NCBI GenBank assembly: GCA_963812335.1
Contig: CAWEUU010000005.1
Location: 248,001 to 312,000, forward strand
Length of the DNA stretch: 64,000 nt
Direction: 5' to 3'
Source: VRUE01 sp963812335
GTDB taxonomy: Bacteria > Actinomycetota > Thermoleophilia > Solirubrobacterales > 70-9
The notes under the pieces are model-generated. The model was not told where the DNA came from and made no database searches. It saw only the letters and a list, made by a program, of their open reading frames with translations. Below, in pieces: positions 32,326-41,129 of the stretch. The translations under genes were made by a program, and so were the position numbers. The first letter of the stretch is position 1, and each line of letters starts with the position of its first letter.

Positions 32326-32332
32326 ACGCTCC

Positions 32333-32379
32333 TTCCGCTGTTCCTTTGCCGCGCTATATGAGGGAAAGGAACAGCGGAA
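32333..32379. repeat. Hairpin between pafBC and the MBL gene
   Basis: Arms 32333-32347 and 32365-32379 are perfectly complementary (15 bp) with a 17-nt loop. The outer words TTCCGCTG/CAGCGGAA match those of the intragenic hairpin at 15006-15052. It could terminate pafBC or lie in the leader of the next gene. Confidence 0.6.
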
Positions 32380-32383
32380 CGTG

Positions 32384-33154
32384 ATGGAGGCTCCCGGCCA
32401 CACAGAGATCCTGCGGATCGTCGCGCCCAACCCGGGGCCGATGACCCTGGCGGGGACGAATACCTACCTGTATGGGTCGGACCCGTGTGTGGTGATCGAT
32501 CCGGGGCCGGATGACGCCGGGCACATCGCGGCCGTGTGCGAGGCCGCCGAGGAGAGGGGTGGGATTGAGCTGGTTCTGCTCACTCATAGCCATGGCGATC
32601 ACGCGGATGGGGCGGAGGCATTGGCGGTGGCGGCCGTCGAGAGAGAAGGAGCGCGAGCGGGCGGGGCGGCCTGGAAGCCCGAGGTCGTGCTGCCCGGCGA
32701 CGGCGAGGAGCACGGCGGCCTGCGCGCGCTCGCCACGCCCGGGCACGCCGCCGACCACGTCTGTCTGTTCACGGCTGACGGGGTGTGCTTCGCCGGCGAC
32801 ATCGTGCTCGGCGAGGGCTCGACCTTCGTCCCGCCCGACGGCGGTTCGCTGGCCGCCTACATGGACTCGCTGCGCCTGCTCCAGTCGGAGCCGATCGAGC
32901 TGATCTGCCCCGGCCACGGCCCCTGGGTCACGGACCCGGCGGCGAAGCTGGCCGAGTACGTCGAGCACCGCGAGATGCGCGAGCGCCGCCTGCTCGCCGC
33001 GCTCGAACGCGGCGAGCGCTCGAAGCAGGCGCTGCTGGCCGAGGCCTGGGACGACGTCCCCGCCGAGCTGCGCGGCGCCGCGGCCCTGGTCATGGAGGCC
33101 CACCTGGGGAAGCTCGAAGCGGAGGGACGGCTGCCGGGCGGCCTGATCGAGTAG
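32384..33154 (+). CDS. MBL-fold metallohydrolase with C-terminal winged helix (LACTB2-like)
   Basis: A 256-aa metallo-beta-lactamase-fold hydrolase. Zinc ligands are in THSHGDHADG (H-x-H-x-D-H), TPGHAADH, FAGDIVLG and CPGHGPWV. The C-terminal ~50 residues (LLAALERGERSKQALLAEAWDD...) are the BLACT winged helix of LACTB2-like enzymes, some of which are single-strand RNases. A tandem GTG-ATG at 32381-32386 gives two possible starts; ATG 32384 is used. Substrate unknown. Confidence 0.9.
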   Translation: MEAPGHTEILRIVAPNPGPMTLAGTNTYLYGSDPCVVIDPGPDDAGHIAAVCEAAEERGGIELVLLTHSHGDHADGAEALAVAAVEREGARAGGAAWKPEVVLPGDGEEHGGLRALATPGHAADHVCLFTADGVCFAGDIVLGEGSTFVPPDGGSLAAYMDSLRLLQSEPIELICPGHGPWVTDPAAKLAEYVEHREMRERRLLAALERGERSKQALLAEAWDDVPAELRGAAALVMEAHLGKLEAEGRLPGGLIE

Positions 33155-33171
33155 CGGACGGACGTTCTCCC

Positions 33172-33219
33172 GCGCATCCGACTTTGACCTTGCTCTGGTG
33201 CGGTCAAAGTCGGATGCGC
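33172..33219. terminator. Perfect 18-bp-arm hairpin after the MBL gene
   Basis: Arms 33172-33189 and 33202-33219 are perfectly complementary, with a 12-nt loop, in the gap between two genes. No U-tract, so it may be a terminator or a palindromic element. Confidence 0.65.
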
Positions 33220-33245
33220 TTCGAGGACGCTGGCCAGCCGGCCAG

Positions 33246-33257
33246 TAAAGTGAGCGG
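33246..33257 (+). promoter_or_regulatory. -10 box for the leaderless penicillin acylase mRNA
   Basis: TAAAGT (33246-33251) is 6 nt before the ATG at 33258. Confidence 0.5.
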
Positions 33258-35633
33258 ATGGACGGAGGACGGGCGGCGCGAGCGGGACTTGTGGCTGGGG
33301 TCGCCGGGACCGGGCTGGCCGCTGCGGCGACCGCGGCCGCCTGGCACTGGCTGGCGCGACGGCCGCTGCCGAAGCAGAAGGGGAAGATCGAGCTGCCGCA
33401 GCTTGAGGGGCCGGTGCGGGTGCGGCGCGATCGCTGGGCTGTGCCGCACATCGAGGCGCAGAGCGCCGCCGACATCTGGTTCGCCGAGGGCTTCTGCCAC
33501 GGCCAGGACCGGCTCTGGCAGATGGACTTCTACCGCCGCGCGCTCTCCGGCCGGGTCTCCGAGTTCGCCGGCGCCGAGGGGCTGCCGGTCGACCGGCTGA
33601 TGCGCACGCTCGGCATGCGCCGCGCCGCCGAGGCCGAGGCCGAGGCGCTCGACCCGGAGCTGCGCGCCCTGCTGGAGCGCTTCTGCGCGGGCGTCAACGC
33701 CGCCGCCGCGAGCGCCAGGGCGCTGCCGTTCGAGATGCAGCTGCTGCGGTTGGATTGGGAGCCGTGGCGCCCGGCCGACATCCTCGGCCTCGGCAAGCTG
33801 CTCGCCTTCGGCCTCTCGACCAACTGGGAGAAGGAGCTGCTGCGCGCCGACATGACCCGCGAGCTCGGCCCCGAGCTGGCGGCCAGGCTCGACCCCGGCT
33901 ACCCGGCCGGCAACCCTGTGGTCACCCAGGAACCGTGGTCGGGAGACGGCCTCGGCCTCGCCGAGCAGATCGACGCGGTGCGCCACTCGATCGGGATGGC
34001 GGCGGAGGCGAGCGGCTCCAACAACTGGGCGGTGAGCGGGGCGCTCAGCGCGACCGGCTCGCCGCTGATCGCCGGCGACCCGCACCTGCCGCCGAGCATG
34101 CCGGGCATCTGGTACCAGGTCGGGCTCACGCTCGGCGATCGTTTCGTCCGCGGCGCCTCGCTGCCGGGCATGCCCGGCGTCTACATGGGCCAGAACAACG
34201 ACGTCTGCTGGACCTTCACCAACGTGATGGCCGACGTCCAGGACCTCTTCGTCGAGCGGGTCGAGGACGACCGCTACCTGTTCGAGGGCGAGTGGCGGCC
34301 GCTCGAGATCGTGCGAGAGGAGATCGAGGTCAAGGGCCGCGCGGAGCCCGAGTCGATCGACGTGCGCCTCACCCACCACGGCCCGATGGTGAACGAGGCG
34401 CTCGGCGCCGACGACGCCGAGCCGCTGGCGCTGCGCTGGATCGCGCTCGACCAGCCGACCGCCTTCAAGGGGATGTTCGAGCTGCACGGGATCCGCTCCG
34501 GCCCGGAGCTGGTCGCCAGCCTCGAGGGCCACACCTCGCCCGCCTCCAACCTGATCTGGGCCGACCGCCACGGCTCGATCGGCTACAAGCTGATCGGCCG
34601 CCTGCCGCTGCGCAGGGGCGGCTGCCCGGACCTGCCGAAGCCGGGCTGGGACGGCGAGTTCGAGTGGGAGGGGGCGATCCCCTACGACGAGCTGCCCGAG
34701 GCCGTCGACCCCGAGAGCGGCTTCCTCGTCACCGCCAACAACCGCATCGTCGGCGACGAGTACCCGCACCACATCACCAGCGAATGGCTCGACGGCTACC
34801 GCGCCAAGCGGATCGAGCAGCTGCTGCGCGCCGGCGAGGAGCACGACATCGAGGGCTTCGAGGCGATGCAGTCCGACAACCTCTCGCTGCCCGGGCTCGA
34901 GGCGGCGCGGCGCCTCGGCCGGCTCAGCCCGCCGGGGCAGCGCGAGATCAGCGCGCTCGAGCGGCTGCGCAGCTGGGACGGGCGGCTCGACCCCGACTCG
35001 ATCGCGGGCACGATCTACCAGGCCTTCCTGCTGCGCCTGGCGCGCGAGGTGGCGCGCGCGGCGATCGGCGACCGCGACCTCTGCGAGCGCTGGCTCGACC
35101 GGGCCGACAACGGCTTCATGCCGCACATCACCTCGCCCTGGCGCTGGCACTCGCACTTGATGAAGCTCTGGGAGGAGGGCGACGAGGGGCTGATCGGCCG
35201 CCCCTGGGACGGGCTCGTGCTGGAGGCGCTGAGCGGCGCCCTCGACGACCTGGCCGAGCGCTTCGGCCCCGACCCCGAGGGCTGGCGCTGGGGCCACGTG
35301 CACGAGATGGAGTTCCCGCACGCGCTGGGCGAGGCGAACCCGCTGCTGCGCAAGCTGCTCAACCGCAGCCTCAAGGCCGGCGGCGCTCAGGAGACCGTGA
35401 GCCAGATCGCCTACGACCCCAACGACCCCTACAAGGCCGTCTGGGCGCCGAGCTGGCGCATGGTCGCCGACCCGACCGACCCCGGCCGCTCGCGCTGGCA
35501 GATGTTCACCGGCCAGTCCGGCCACCCGGCCAGCCCGCACTACGACGACCTGCAGCCCGACTGGCTCGACGGCCGCACCCAGCCGATGGCCGGCGAGGGT
35601 CCCTGGCGCGAGCTGGATCTCCTCCCCGGCTGA
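33258..35633 (+). CDS. Penicillin acylase-family N-terminal-nucleophile hydrolase
   Basis: A 791-aa precursor of the penicillin amidase family, which cleave amide bonds (beta-lactam side chains, acyl-homoserine lactones or other amides) after self-processing. A hydrophobic N-terminal segment (about 8-32) points to export or anchoring. The alpha part has WFAEGFCHGQDRLWQMDFYRR; the nucleophile is Ser254 in EASGSNNWAVSG, where chain cleavage would free the beta-subunit N-terminus. GDPHLPPSMPGIWYQ and the Asn in TANNRIVGDEYPH complete the active site. Activity on quorum signals is possible but not shown by sequence. Confidence 0.92.
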   Translation: MDGGRAARAGLVAGVAGTGLAAAATAAAWHWLARRPLPKQKGKIELPQLEGPVRVRRDRWAVPHIEAQSAADIWFAEGFCHGQDRLWQMDFYRRALSGRVSEFAGAEGLPVDRLMRTLGMRRAAEAEAEALDPELRALLERFCAGVNAAAASARALPFEMQLLRLDWEPWRPADILGLGKLLAFGLSTNWEKELLRADMTRELGPELAARLDPGYPAGNPVVTQEPWSGDGLGLAEQIDAVRHSIGMAAEASGSNNWAVSGALSATGSPLIAGDPHLPPSMPGIWYQVGLTLGDRFVRGASLPGMPGVYMGQNNDVCWTFTNVMADVQDLFVERVEDDRYLFEGEWRPLEIVREEIEVKGRAEPESIDVRLTHHGPMVNEALGADDAEPLALRWIALDQPTAFKGMFELHGIRSGPELVASLEGHTSPASNLIWADRHGSIGYKLIGRLPLRRGGCPDLPKPGWDGEFEWEGAIPYDELPEAVDPESGFLVTANNRIVGDEYPHHITSEWLDGYRAKRIEQLLRAGEEHDIEGFEAMQSDNLSLPGLEAARRLGRLSPPGQREISALERLRSWDGRLDPDSIAGTIYQAFLLRLAREVARAAIGDRDLCERWLDRADNGFMPHITSPWRWHSHLMKLWEEGDEGLIGRPWDGLVLEALSGALDDLAERFGPDPEGWRWGHVHEMEFPHALGEANPLLRKLLNRSLKAGGAQETVSQIAYDPNDPYKAVWAPSWRMVADPTDPGRSRWQMFTGQSGHPASPHYDDLQPDWLDGRTQPMAGEGPWRELDLLPG

Positions 35634-35639
35634 AGGAGA

Positions 35640-35661
35640 GCTTGCGGACGGGCTCGCAAGC
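35640..35661. terminator. Short hairpin after the acylase gene
   Basis: GCTTGCG (35640-35646) pairs with CGCAAGC (35655-35661), 8-nt loop, 6 bp after the stop codon. Confidence 0.45.
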
Positions 35662-35700
35662 GGGCCGCAACGTTCGCGGGCTGGCATGGTTGGGGGGTAG

Positions 35701-37425
35701 ATGCGCCGCATTGCTCTATGCCTGCTGGCGCTGGCCGCGGCCCTGCCCGCGAGCGCCGGCGCGAAGACGGTCGACTTCCGGGGGGCGGAGGTCGCCGTTC
35801 CCGACGGCTGGCCGGTCGTCCGCCTGGCCGAGCGCCCGCACACCTGCGTGCGGCTCGACCGCAAGGCCGTCTACCTGGGCACGCCGAGCCCGGCGCAGCG
35901 CTGCCCGGCGAACGCGATCGGCCGCCGCCGGGCGATCCTCGTCGACCCCGCTGCAAAGGCGCGTGCCTCGCGCGCCCGCGCCGAAGCCAGCCGCGTGCGC
36001 CCCGCCCGGCTCTCCGCCGCCTCCAACTACACCGGGCTCGGCTTCGATGCCTGCACGGCGCCCTCGCGGCGCTCGATGTCGGCCTGGCGCAAATCGCCCT
36101 ACCGGGCGATCGGCGTCTACATCGGCGGCAACAACCGCGGCTGCTCGCAGCCGAACCTGACCGCGAGCTGGGTCGCCGCCCAGGTCGCCGCCGGTTGGAG
36201 CCTGATCCCCACCTACGTCGGCCTGCAGGCGCCGACCTCGAGCTGTAGCTCCTGCGCCAAGCTCAGCCCCGGCAGCGCCTCGCTCCAGGGCGCCGCGGCG
36301 GCGCGCGACGCGGTCAACGAGGCCCGCCTCGTCGGCATCGGCGAGGGCAGCCCGATCTACTTCGACATGGAGAGCTACTCGCGCACCTCGAGCGCGACCA
36401 ACGCGACGCTGACCTTCCTCGCCGCCTGGACGAAACGCATACGCGCGCTCGGCTACGAATCCGGCGTCTACAGCAGCAGCGCCTCCGGCATCGCCGACCT
36501 CGTCTCCCGCCTCGGCAGCCTGTACTCGCAGCCCGACCACGTCTGGTTCGCCAACTGGAACGGCCGCGCCAACGCCGCCGACTCCTACATCCCGAACTCG
36601 GCCTGGAGCGATCACCAGCGCATCCACCAGTACCGCGGCGGCCACAACGAGACCTGGGGCGGAGTCACGATCAACATCGACAACAACTACGTCGAAGGGG
36701 GCACGGCGGGCAGCGGCGTCCCCCCCTCCGGCGACGATCCCAAGGGCAACTTCGACGCGGTCGAGGCGCCGGCGCCGGGCCAGGTGCGGATCACCGGCTG
36801 GGCCTTCGACCCCAACGCGCCGCGCAAGCCGCTCTCGATCCGCGCCTACCTGGGCGAAAAGGCCGGCGCCGGCGGGGCCGCCCGCTACGAGCTCGGCCCG
36901 GTCGCCTCGCGGGAGCGCGCCGACCTGCCGGCGACCTACCCGCGTGCCGGCTCGCCGCACGGCTTCGACGTCAGCTTCCCGGTGGTCGGCAGCGGCCGCC
37001 AGCGCGTCTGCGTCTACGCGCTCGACATCGGCGCCGGCTCGGACCGGCTGCTCGGCTGCCGCCACGTCGGCGTGCCGCTGCCGATCTCGCTCACCTCGAT
37101 CGACACCGAGGGCAACGGCGTGCGCGTGGGGATCCGCTGCGACTGGCCGCAGGGGACCGAGTGCCCCGGCCAGGTCCTGCTGCGCACCCGCGTGCGCAAG
37201 CGCCTGCGCATCCGCCGTCGCGGCCGGCCGGTTATCAGGTCCCGCGTCGTGCGCCGCTCGATCGGGCGCCGCCGCTTCCGCCTCACCGGCGGCCGCTCGC
37301 ACAGCTTCCGCGTCGCGCTCGGCAGGGGCGGCCGCACGCTGGCCCGCACGCGCCGCCGGCTGCGCGCCGACCTCGTCGTCGCGATCCCCGGCGGCAGGAC
37401 CGCGCGCTCGGTGCGGCTGAAGTAG
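35701..37425 (+). CDS. Secreted DUF1906 (glycoside hydrolase-like) protein
   Basis: A 574-aa exported protein. Residues 1-20 are a signal peptide (ending ASAGA). A DUF1906 domain, a TIM-barrel fold related to GH25-like hydrolases (as in Mycobacterium Rv2525c), covers about 105-330: GLGFDACTAPSRRSM, IGVYIGGNNRGCSQ, IYFDMESYSR and VWFANWNGR. The Asp/Glu of YFDMESY is in the place of the catalytic acid. A beta-rich domain (340-460, ITGWAFDPNAPRKPL) follows, then a very Arg-rich tail (490-574) that could bind cell-wall polyanions. Confidence 0.85.
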   Translation: MRRIALCLLALAAALPASAGAKTVDFRGAEVAVPDGWPVVRLAERPHTCVRLDRKAVYLGTPSPAQRCPANAIGRRRAILVDPAAKARASRARAEASRVRPARLSAASNYTGLGFDACTAPSRRSMSAWRKSPYRAIGVYIGGNNRGCSQPNLTASWVAAQVAAGWSLIPTYVGLQAPTSSCSSCAKLSPGSASLQGAAAARDAVNEARLVGIGEGSPIYFDMESYSRTSSATNATLTFLAAWTKRIRALGYESGVYSSSASGIADLVSRLGSLYSQPDHVWFANWNGRANAADSYIPNSAWSDHQRIHQYRGGHNETWGGVTINIDNNYVEGGTAGSGVPPSGDDPKGNFDAVEAPAPGQVRITGWAFDPNAPRKPLSIRAYLGEKAGAGGAARYELGPVASRERADLPATYPRAGSPHGFDVSFPVVGSGRQRVCVYALDIGAGSDRLLGCRHVGVPLPISLTSIDTEGNGVRVGIRCDWPQGTECPGQVLLRTRVRKRLRIRRRGRPVIRSRVVRRSIGRRRFRLTGGRSHSFRVALGRGGRTLARTRRRLRADLVVAIPGGRTARSVRLK

Positions 37426-37439
37426 CGCCGCGCAGGCCT

Positions 37440-37453
37440 TAGAGTCAGGCGCC
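37440..37453 (+). promoter_or_regulatory. -10 box for the leaderless PPOX gene
   Basis: TAGAGT (37440-37445) is 8 nt before the GTG at 37454. Confidence 0.45.
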
Positions 37454-37921
37454 GTGAGCCGTCGCGACCAGATCAGGCTGAGCGAGGCCGAGCTGCTCGA
37501 GCTACTCGAGGGCGAGCGGATCGCGGTCGTCGCCTCCAACGGACCGCGCGGCTGGCCCCACTCGATGCCGCTCTGGTTCGTGCCGCGCGGGGGCGAGGTC
37601 TGGATCTGGACCTACGCCAAGTCGCAGAAGGTGCGCAACCTCGAACGCGACCCCCGTGCAACGGTGCTGGTCGAGACCGGTCGCGAGTACGGCGAGCTGC
37701 GCGGCGCCCAGATCGAGGCCGAGGCCGAGATCCACCGCGACTTCGAGACCGTGATCGGGTTCGCCGAGGAGCTGACCGTGCGCTACGCGGAGGGGATCTC
37801 CTCGGTCGAGGGCGACGCCAAGGCGGCGCTCGAAGCCCAGGCCCCGAAGCGGGTGGCGATCCACTTCAAGCCGCTGCGGACGGCGACCTGGGATCACCGT
37901 AAGCTCGGCGGCAGCTACTGA
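37454..37921 (+). CDS. Pyridoxamine 5'-phosphate oxidase-family (FMN/F420-binding) protein
   Basis: A 155-aa split-barrel flavoprotein of the PPOX class, a group that in actinobacteria often uses F420. The core reads ELLEGERIAVVASNGPRGWPHSMPLWFVP, then WTYAKSQKVRNLERDPRATVLVETG. Substrate and cofactor are not decided by the sequence. The start is GTG with a -10-like box 8 nt away. It is followed 11 bp later by a secreted glycosidase gene. Confidence 0.85.
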   Translation: MSRRDQIRLSEAELLELLEGERIAVVASNGPRGWPHSMPLWFVPRGGEVWIWTYAKSQKVRNLERDPRATVLVETGREYGELRGAQIEAEAEIHRDFETVIGFAEELTVRYAEGISSVEGDAKAALEAQAPKRVAIHFKPLRTATWDHRKLGGSY

Positions 37922-37932
37922 AGAAGAGAGAG

Positions 37933-39044
37933 ATGAGAGCGAAGCTGGCCATATCCACCCTCGTCGCGACCGTGCTGCTTCTCGCCGCCATCGCGGTCTC
38001 GCTCTCCCCCGGCACAGCCCGTGCCGTGCCGCGCGAGTTCTTCGGCATCGGGCCACAGACCAACCTGACCGAGACGGACGCCGAATACATGCGTGTAGGC
38101 CGGATCGGCGCCGTGCGCTGGCCGCTCGCCTGGGGCGGCGTCGAGCCGACGCCCAACGGCGGCTACGAGTGGGGCGGCTTCGACGACGTGGTCAAGACGG
38201 CGGCGCGGCAGCACCTGCGGGTGCTCCCCTTCGTTTACTCGACCCCTTCGTGGCTGGCGCGCAAGTACACGACGCTGCCGGTCAACAACGCACGGCAGCG
38301 CCGCGCCTGGGCGGCGTTCCTGCGCGCGGCGGCCGAACGCTACGGCCCGCACGGCGAGTTCTGGCGCGAGCACCGGCGCGGCTCCGGCGACTTCGTGCCG
38401 AAGGTGCCGCTGCGCGAGTGGCAGATCTGGAACGAGGCCAACTTCTTCTACTTCGCCAAGCCGGCCTCGCCGACCCGCTACGCACAGCTGCTGAAGATCG
38501 CCAACCGGGCGCTGAAGCGGGGCGATCGCAGCGTCAAGACGATCGTCTCCGGCCTCTTCGGCGAACCGAGCGCCAAGCCGCCCAACGCGATGCACGCGGT
38601 CGACTTCCTGCGGCGGCTGTACCGGGTGCGCGGGATCAAGGCGAGCTTCGACGGCGTCGCCCTGCACCCCTACTCGGAAACGGCAGCCGACCTGGCGCGG
38701 ATGACCAACGAAATGCGCCGCGTCGTGGTCCAGAACGGCGACCGGCGCACCCGCCTCTACATCACCGAGATGGGCTGGGGCTCCCAGAACAACCCCAACC
38801 TGGTCAGCTTCGAGCAGGGGGTCGGCTTCCAGCGCCGCGAGATGCGCGCGCGCCTACAACTACATGATCCACAACCGCAGGCGGCTCAACCTGCGTGGGA
38901 CCTACTGGTTCACCTGGAAGGACGCTGCGCGGCTCCTGCAACTTCTGCGACTCGACCGGCTTCTTCCGCGAAGGCGAGCGCTTCAAGCCGAAGCCCGCCT
39001 GGCGCACCTTCGTCGGCATCACCGGCGGGCGGGTGCGGCCCTAG
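37933..39044 (+). CDS. Secreted clan GH-A glycosidase, two frameshifts near the 3' end
   Basis: The protein (about 370 aa) starts with a signal peptide (LAISTLVATVLLLAAIAVSLSPGTARA) and a TIM-barrel glycosidase domain. WQIWNEANFFYF would hold the acid/base Glu and YITEMGWGSQ the nucleophile Glu, as in clan GH-A. The main frame continues to 39162 as nonsense; the natural end is reached by two shifts, near 38850 into AYNYMIHNRRRLNLRGTYWFTWKDA and near 38935 into GSCNFCDSTGFFREGERF ending at TAG 39042-39044. The specificity is unknown. Confidence 0.75.
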
Positions 39045-39612
39045 CCTGCGACGGCGCCGGTCAGCTCCGCCGGCTCGATCTCGAAGCGGCGCAGCGGCGG
39101 CACAGCCGCGCCTGCGACGGCGACCGCGCCCGCGTAGCCCGGGCCGATGTGGAGTCCCGTGACCGCCACGGGAGCGTCGGGCACAGGCCGCCCGAGGCCG
39201 GTGCCGTGGCACTTCACGATCGCCTCTCGCCGCGTCCAGTCCGCGTAGAAGGCGGCCGGGCGCTTGTCGACCCTCTGGACATCGACGCCGGTTTCCAGTT
39301 CGGCTGAGACTGTGATCAGCGCCAGCTCGCCGCTGTGGCTGAGGTTGAAGCGCAGCGGCGCCTTCGGATCCGCGAGTCGGGGCTTGCCGTGCTCACCGAG
39401 GCTCAGCTCGATCTCGAGCGGGTCGAGTCCGAGATAGCGCCCGAGCACGCCGCGCAGCGCCCAACGGGCGGCGGTCCAGCGATCCGCACCTTGCCCTCGC
39501 GCATCTGCTCGGCCCGCTCGCGCTCGTCCTCGGGAAGGCCGTCGGCGTTGGGCCAGCCGCCAGCGGCGAGCCGTGCCAGCCAGAGATGCATCTCGCTCGT
39601 CGGCGGGCGCAT
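39041..39612 (-). CDS. 4'-phosphopantetheinyl transferase (Sfp/AcpT type), one frameshift
   Basis: This enzyme would load the phosphopantetheine arm onto a carrier protein. The N-terminus (MRPPTSEMHLWLARL...) begins at ATG 39612 in one frame; after an indel near 39490 the rest reads WTAARWALRGVLGRYLG, LRFNLSHSGELALI, ETGVDVQRVDK and DWTRREAIVKCHGTGL, the P1-P3 motifs with the Mg-binding Asp and Glu. Total about 190 aa. It is the last gene of a minus-strand glycan operon, 6 bp after the pyruvyltransferase gene; no polyketide or NRPS gene is in view. Confidence 0.78.
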
Positions 39613-39618
39613 CGCCGG

Positions 39619-41129
39619 TTAGCCGCGTCGTAGCAGGGCGCCGGCGCGCCGTAGCGGTGCCGTCATTCGCCACGAGCGCGAGCTTGTGAGCTCGTCGAGG
39701 ATCGCCTGCGCACCGTTGTCCGCAACCGGGATGGCAGCTTCCTCGCCGGCGACCGGCGTGCCGGTCTGCTCTCGCAGCCGCGCCAACTCAATCTGCAGTC
39801 GCGCCGGCTCGGCGGAGCGCTCGCGTAGTTGCGTGGAGGCCTCGTCGAGGCCGCCGGCCAATGCGGCCGTGGCGGCGCCGCACAGCCGGGCGAGCAGCTC
39901 CGTCTCGATCTCGGCTCGGCGCTCACCCATCCTGCTCGCCCGCAGGAGCAGCTCACCGCGAAGAATCGCCGCATCGGGCTCGTCGAGCGCCGCCGCGGCG
40001 AGAACGGGAGCTACCGCGCCCGGGTCCATGCCCGAGTTGAGGGCGAAGCCGGCGGGCAGGCCAAACGCCTCGTCGAGCCCGGCCGCCTTCTGCTCGTAAT
40101 AGGCGTTGTCACGCAGTAGTGCCGCGGGGACGCCCAGCAGCAGCGAGGTGAGCGCGACGTGGTAAGAGCAGCTGACCGTCAGCGCCGCCGCCCGCATCTC
40201 GGCCAGCGCCTCGCCCAGCCCCGCCGGCTGCAGGCGGCGGGGCTCGACCACCTCTACGCCTTGCGCGGCGCAAGCCGCTGCGAGCCGGTCGAGGGCGCTC
40301 CGGTCGTCAACGTGCTGGTCGGAATAGGCGATCAGCGGCCGCGCCTGGACGCGCATCCCGGCGTGGCGTCCCAGCTCGGCTGCCAGGCTGGCGTGGAACT
40401 CGACCATCGCTTCTGGCCTCTCGGTCACCCACGCGTGCTCGGCGACGTGGAGGTTGAGCGCCAGGACCCCCTCCGGCGCGGGCGTCGCAACTGCCGAGTC
40501 GAGCCGCCGCAGCGCTCCGACTGCGTCGTCGGGCGTATCGACCACGCGTGCACCGGAGCCGAGTGATGCGAGCGCTTCGGCAGAGCGCGGGTCGCGGGCG
40601 CCGAGCGGCTCAAACGAGCGCAGGCGCTCGGCTTGGGCGGGCTCGCGGATCCACGCCGTGTCGACCTGCAGCCCGGACGATAACCGGCATGATACGGGCG
40701 CGCCCGCCTCTTCCAGCAGCGCCTCGGCGGCACGCAGCATCCCCATCCTTCTCTCCCCCCAGGAAGGGTTGAGGTAGCCGCCCCCGTACAGGTAGCAGGC
40801 CGAAAGGCGAGCCGCGCCGGCGCCGGCAGCGGCAGCAGGTCGTCCTCATGGCCTTCGCCGGGATCGAAGAAGACGGTGTGCCGTGGCGGGTGGGCGAAGT
40901 CGTCATGCCCCGCGCGGTAGTCGTCGAGTCGAGAGCGCTCGAGCACGGACAGCGGCATCAGGGCCGGTTCGAGCGGCGCCAGCATCGCCAGTGCCGCGTC
41001 GAGCTGGGCGAGGTCGCCGTAGTTGCCCGAGCCGTCGTAGCCGCCGATCAGGAGCACCGCGGCCCGCGCGCGGGAGACCGCCTCGGTGGTCTCCGGGGTG
41101 GCGTAGAGCATGGGCGTCGTAGGAATCAT
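39619..41129 (-). CDS. Polysaccharide pyruvyl transferase-family protein, one frameshift
   Basis: Members transfer pyruvate from PEP to sugars of surface polysaccharides. From ATG 41129 the N-terminal part reads VLLIGGYDGSGNYGDLAQLDA, the usual nucleotide-fold start; after an indel near 40803 the frame continues CYLYGGGYLNPSWGERR and later LTVSCSYHVALTSLLLGVPA, both typical. The C-terminal ~110 residues (RMGERRAEIETELL...) are a predicted coiled coil not seen in simple family members. It directly follows the GT2 stop and precedes the PPTase gene. Confidence 0.78.

Noticed and set aside
28960..32430. An 1156-aa minus-strand open frame
   Set aside because: It covers pafBC and the yhaM-like gene in antisense, consists of Leu/Arg/Asp-rich nonsense and has no motif.
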